Source of the DNA: Natronosalvus rutilus
GTDB lineage: Archaea > Halobacteriota > Halobacteria > Halobacteriales > Natrialbaceae
DNA: 64,000 nt
Assembly (NCBI RefSeq): GCF_024204665.1
Contig: NZ_CP100355.1
Location: forward strand, 124,001-188,000
Reading direction: 5' to 3'
Below are positions 60,971 to 64,000 of the stretch, in pieces. The notes under the pieces are model-generated. The model was given only the letters and a program-made list of their open reading frames with translations, did no database searches and had not been told where the DNA came from. The position numbers were made by a program, and so were the translations under genes. Positions within the stretch are counted from its first letter, which is position 1. Each line of letters starts with the position of its first letter.

Positions 60971-62851
60971 GTGACGACCGATGCCGACCGTGCGAGTCCC
61001 GACGGCGGTGACGCGAGCGCGGCGATGCTGGGGGCCCCCTCCGCCGACGGCGTGTCGAGTCGATCCCCCACCCGCCACCGGACCGTCCGCGACCGCCTCG
61101 AGCGCCGGGCGCTCGCCGCCGGAGCCGTCGTCACGGTTGGGTTGCTGCTCGCGATGTTTTACTACCCTGTAGCGACGGTGTTCGTCGAGTCGGTCGTCGT
61201 CGAGGGCATCCTCACGCTCACCATCTTCGCCGATTTGGTGACCGATCCGTTCTACTTCGGCGATTTCGCGCGGTTCCTCGCCGGCGAACCCCCGCTCGAG
61301 GTCCTCCGGGACCTGCTCTCGAGCGACCGTCGACTGGGCATCGTCGGCTTCACCGCCTACCAGGCGCTCCTCTCGACGCTCCTCTCGCTCGCGCTCGGCC
61401 TGCCGATGGCCTACCTGCTCGCACGCTACGAGTTTCGCGGACGGCGGACGCTACGCTCGCTGACGATTCTGCCGTTCGTCATGCCCTCGATCATGGTAGC
61501 CATCGGTTTCTACGCCACGTTCGGCCAGAGCGGTACGCTCAACGCCGTCCTCGAGCCCATCGGGCTGGGGCCGGTATCGCTCGTGGGCAGCCTCGAGGCG
61601 ATCCTGATCGCTCACGCCTTCTACAACGCGCCCCTGATCGCGCGGATGACGACGGCAGCCTGGGAGTCCGTCGACGCGAGCGCCTTCGAGACCGCTCGCA
61701 GCCTCGGGGCCGGGCCGTTCCGGGCCTTCCGGGACGTGGTCGCCCCGCAGCTGTACCCCGCGGCGCTGATGGGCGCGGCCCTGACGTTCGTCTTCACGTT
61801 CGGCACCTTTCCCATCGTCCTCGCACTCGGCGGGATCCGGCTGTCGACCGTCGAGGTGTTCGTCTACCAGCTCGTCCAGGACCTCGATTACGCCGAAGCC
61901 GCCGCGCTGGCGATCGTAGAACTGGTGATCTCGCTCGGCGTACTCTACGGCTACCTCCGCTACGAGGCGAAACACACGGTTCGCTCGAGCGCAATCCGAC
62001 CGCTTCCTCGTAAGTCACTCGCGCCGCCAGCGTTCTCCGCGCGCGAACTCCTCCCGCGGGTCGGCCTGGCCGTCTACGGCGTGATCGCCCTGTTCGTCTT
62101 CGTCGCCCCCATCGCGAGCCTGCTCGTCCGGAGCGTCTCCACCCCCGGCGGCGAGTTCACCCTGGCTCACTACGGCTTCCTCCTCGAGCGCCAGGCGTCC
62201 GCGGCGGCGTTCCAGGTGCGACCCTGGCCCGCCATCCGTAATTCCCTGCTGTTCGCCGCCGCGGCACTCGCCGTGTCCCTCCCGATGGGGGTCGTCGTCT
62301 CGGTGCTGACGACGCGCCGGTACCGCGGGCGAAAACTCGTCGACGTGGTCGCCATGGCCCCGCTCGCCGTCTCCGGCATCGTCGTCGGCATCGGCCTGCT
62401 CCGCGGTCCCGTTTTCGGGTTCGAGGTCTGGCACTATCGAATCACCGTCACGGGCGCGGTGGCCATCGTCGCCGCCCACGCCGTCGCCTGTTACCCGTTC
62501 GTCGTCCGCACCGTCGCGCCGGGACTCGAGTCGATCGACCCCAGCTTGCTCGAGTCCGCTCGCGCGCTTGGAGCCTCTCGAACCAGGGCGCTGCTCGACG
62601 TCGAGTTGCCCCTGGTTTGGCCCGGCGTAGTCGCGGGCGCGGCGTTCGCGGTGGCCATCTCGATGGGGGAGTTCTCCGCGACGGTGATCCTCGCGACGGG
62701 TACCGACCAGTACACGATGCCGATTGCGATCGAACGATTCATCGGGCGCCGCCTCGGACCGGCGACCGCCATGGGTGTCGTCTTGCTCGTCGTCACCGCG
62801 TTCAGTTTCGTCGTCATCGACCGCCTCGGGGGTGATCGCGTTGGCCTCTGA
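60971..62851 (+). CDS. Thiamine-type ABC transporter permease
   Basis: 626 residues, GTG start at 60971. A fused double permease: two binding-protein-dependent transport domains, each with six helices, and EAA loops WESVDASAFETARSLGAG and LESIDPSLLESARALGAS. The layout matches ThiP/FbpB-type fused permeases. The N-terminal ~40 residues are acidic and cytoplasmic. It overlaps the ATPase gene start by 20 bases, so the two are coupled. Confidence 0.92.
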   Translation: MTTDADRASPDGGDASAAMLGAPSADGVSSRSPTRHRTVRDRLERRALAAGAVVTVGLLLAMFYYPVATVFVESVVVEGILTLTIFADLVTDPFYFGDFARFLAGEPPLEVLRDLLSSDRRLGIVGFTAYQALLSTLLSLALGLPMAYLLARYEFRGRRTLRSLTILPFVMPSIMVAIGFYATFGQSGTLNAVLEPIGLGPVSLVGSLEAILIAHAFYNAPLIARMTTAAWESVDASAFETARSLGAGPFRAFRDVVAPQLYPAALMGAALTFVFTFGTFPIVLALGGIRLSTVEVFVYQLVQDLDYAEAAALAIVELVISLGVLYGYLRYEAKHTVRSSAIRPLPRKSLAPPAFSARELLPRVGLAVYGVIALFVFVAPIASLLVRSVSTPGGEFTLAHYGFLLERQASAAAFQVRPWPAIRNSLLFAAAALAVSLPMGVVVSVLTTRRYRGRKLVDVVAMAPLAVSGIVVGIGLLRGPVFGFEVWHYRITVTGAVAIVAAHAVACYPFVVRTVAPGLESIDPSLLESARALGASRTRALLDVELPLVWPGVVAGAAFAVAISMGEFSATVILATGTDQYTMPIAIERFIGRRLGPATAMGVVLLVVTAFSFVVIDRLGGDRVGL

Positions 62852-63977
62852 GCGCAACGGACTCGAACGAGCGCAGGTGGCCGACCACCAGGCCGACGCG
62901 GTCGACCCGGACGCTCCCGTCGCGCTCGAGCTCGACGGCGTCTCGAAAACGTACGGCGAAACGACGGCCGTCGACGACGTCTCGGTCCGCGTCCGCGAGG
63001 GCGAGTTCTTCACCCTCGTCGGCCCCTCGGGCTGTGGGAAGACCACCACGCTCCGGCTCGTCGCCGGGTTCGAAGCGCCGAGTGCGGGGACCGTCCGATT
63101 CCGCGGCGAGGACGTGACCGACGTCCCGCCCGAGGATCGCGACGTCGGCGTCGTCTTCCAGAACTACGCGTTGTTCCCGCACATGACCGTCGGCGAGAAC
63201 GTCGCCTACGGGCTCAACTTCGCCGAGCCGCCAGGGGACGTCTCGCGCGAGGAACGGGTTCAGGAGTTACTCGAGCTGGTCGACCTCGAGGGGATGGCCG
63301 ACCGCGACCCCAACGAACTTTCCGGCGGCCAGCAACAGCGCGTGTCCATCGCCCGCGCGCTGGCGCCCGGCCCGGACGTCCTCCTGCTCGACGAGCCGAT
63401 GAGCGCTCTCGACGCGCAACTCCGCGAGCGCCTCCGCGTCCAGGTGAAGGCGATCCAGCGGGAGCTAGCGATTACGACGGTGTACGTCACCCACGACCAG
63501 GAGGAGGCCCTCGCCATCTCCGACCGCGTGGCCGTGATGCGTGCGGGGGCGCCCGAGCAGATTGCCCCGCCGCGAACGATCTACCACCGGCCCGAGACGC
63601 GCTTCGTCGCTGAGTTCGTCGGGGACAACAACGTCTTCGAAGGCGAGGTCGTCGGCGTCGACGTCGACGGCTACAGGGGCGAGGCGCGGACTCGAGTCGA
63701 CGTCGCCGGAACCGAGTTCGACGTCGTGACTGGCCGGAACAACGTACCGAACCGAGGCGAGTCGCTGACCTTCTGTGTTCGACCCGAACACCTCACGCTC
63801 GAGGCGCCGGCCAACGTGATCGCAGGCACCGTCGAGAGTTCGGAGTTCCTCGGAGAGACGACGCGCGTCAACCTGGAGTGGCAGGGCCGGGACGTCGTGT
63901 TGCGAACGCGCGAGCCGCTCTCGGGCGAGGTTCGAGTCGGGTTCAGGCCGGGCGACGCCCACGTCGTCAGTCGGTGA
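62832..63977 (+). CDS. ABC transporter ATP-binding protein, thiamine/iron family
   Basis: 381 residues from the GTG at 62832 (a TTG at 62841 is alternative). Walker A GPSGCGKTT, Q-loop FQNYALF, signature ELSGGQQQRVSIARA, Walker B DVLLLDEPMSALD and H-loop YVTHDQEEA. The C-terminal ~120 residues form a TOBE-like domain (GEARTRVDVAG, CVRPEHL). It energises the permease encoded just upstream; the start overlaps that gene by 20 bases. The gene ends 23 bases before the window edge. Confidence 0.93.
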   Translation: MIALASERNGLERAQVADHQADAVDPDAPVALELDGVSKTYGETTAVDDVSVRVREGEFFTLVGPSGCGKTTTLRLVAGFEAPSAGTVRFRGEDVTDVPPEDRDVGVVFQNYALFPHMTVGENVAYGLNFAEPPGDVSREERVQELLELVDLEGMADRDPNELSGGQQQRVSIARALAPGPDVLLLDEPMSALDAQLRERLRVQVKAIQRELAITTVYVTHDQEEALAISDRVAVMRAGAPEQIAPPRTIYHRPETRFVAEFVGDNNVFEGEVVGVDVDGYRGEARTRVDVAGTEFDVVTGRNNVPNRGESLTFCVRPEHLTLEAPANVIAGTVESSEFLGETTRVNLEWQGRDVVLRTREPLSGEVRVGFRPGDAHVVSR

Positions 63978-64000
63978 TCAGATCTCGTCCGTCGGAATCG

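Overview
The window is chromosomal DNA from a halophilic archaeon of class Halobacteria, most like a Natrialba/Natrinema-type genome. The evidence is the high GC content, the very acidic proteins, the frequent CTCGAG hexamer, and genes that begin about 25-30 bases after a TATA box with no ribosome binding site (leaderless transcripts). Halobacterial hallmarks include RadA, PitA, a PGF-CTERM surface protein, twin-arginine lipoproteins, F420 enzymes and many small haloarchaeal proteins. I see about 63 protein genes and one tRNA-Thr(GGT). I see no rRNA, CRISPR array, prophage or insertion sequence.

Layout. 1-4.3 kb: end of a surface protein gene, a type IV pilin, hisI, a coiled-coil protein, a UspA protein and an HPP membrane protein. 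4.3-10 kb: HTH regulator, cytochrome P450, metallophosphoesterase, beta-propeller protein and radA. 9.9-16.1 kb, mostly minus strand: Fe-S assembly (sufU, sufS), a membrane protein, DUF309, M29 aminopeptidase and a queuosine-precursor transporter. 16.4-26.4 kb: two cold-shock genes flank a PGF-CTERM surface protein, engB, a lipoprotein, an acetyltransferase, a 2-hydroxyacid dehydrogenase, a Nudix/IF2B fusion and the cofE-mer F420 pair. 26.7-31.2 kb: a translationally coupled MoxR-DUF58-transglutaminase operon. 31.2-42.5 kb: small zinc-finger and histone-fold proteins, beta-lactamase-fold hydrolase, quinoprotein, tRNA-Thr, enoyl-CoA hydratase, CBS protein, glyS, an acetyltransferase and a polyprenol-kinase-like protein. 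42.5-50.4 kb: sulfatase, MFS transporter, HD hydrolase, tandem EthD protein, FlaG-like protein, DUF389 protein and a Nog1-like GTPase. 50.6-58.8 kb: a peptidoglycan amidase with a broken signal-peptide frame, an ACT protein, pitA, several small conserved proteins, a uracil-DNA glycosylase and a HIT protein. 59.3-64 kb: a thiamine-type ABC transporter whose solute-binding, permease and ATPase genes surround an opposite-strand thiamine-binding protein.

Most genes are housekeeping or conserved haloarchaeal. The observations most worth following are: (1) a secreted murein amidase in an archaeon, with its Tat signal peptide one base out of frame; (2) a dyad motif, CTATA-N5-TATAG, upstream of three unrelated genes; (3) several tandem repeat arrays at gene ends, one of which adds a Gln-rich tail to a DUF389 protein and coincides with overlap of the convergent gene; (4) a Nudix/IF2B fusion whose catalytic motifs look degraded; (5) a thiamine-binding protein gene placed antiparallel inside a thiamine transporter locus. 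I found no convincing wholly new multi-gene defence or metabolic system. DUF numbers are given from memory of family sequences and were not searched.
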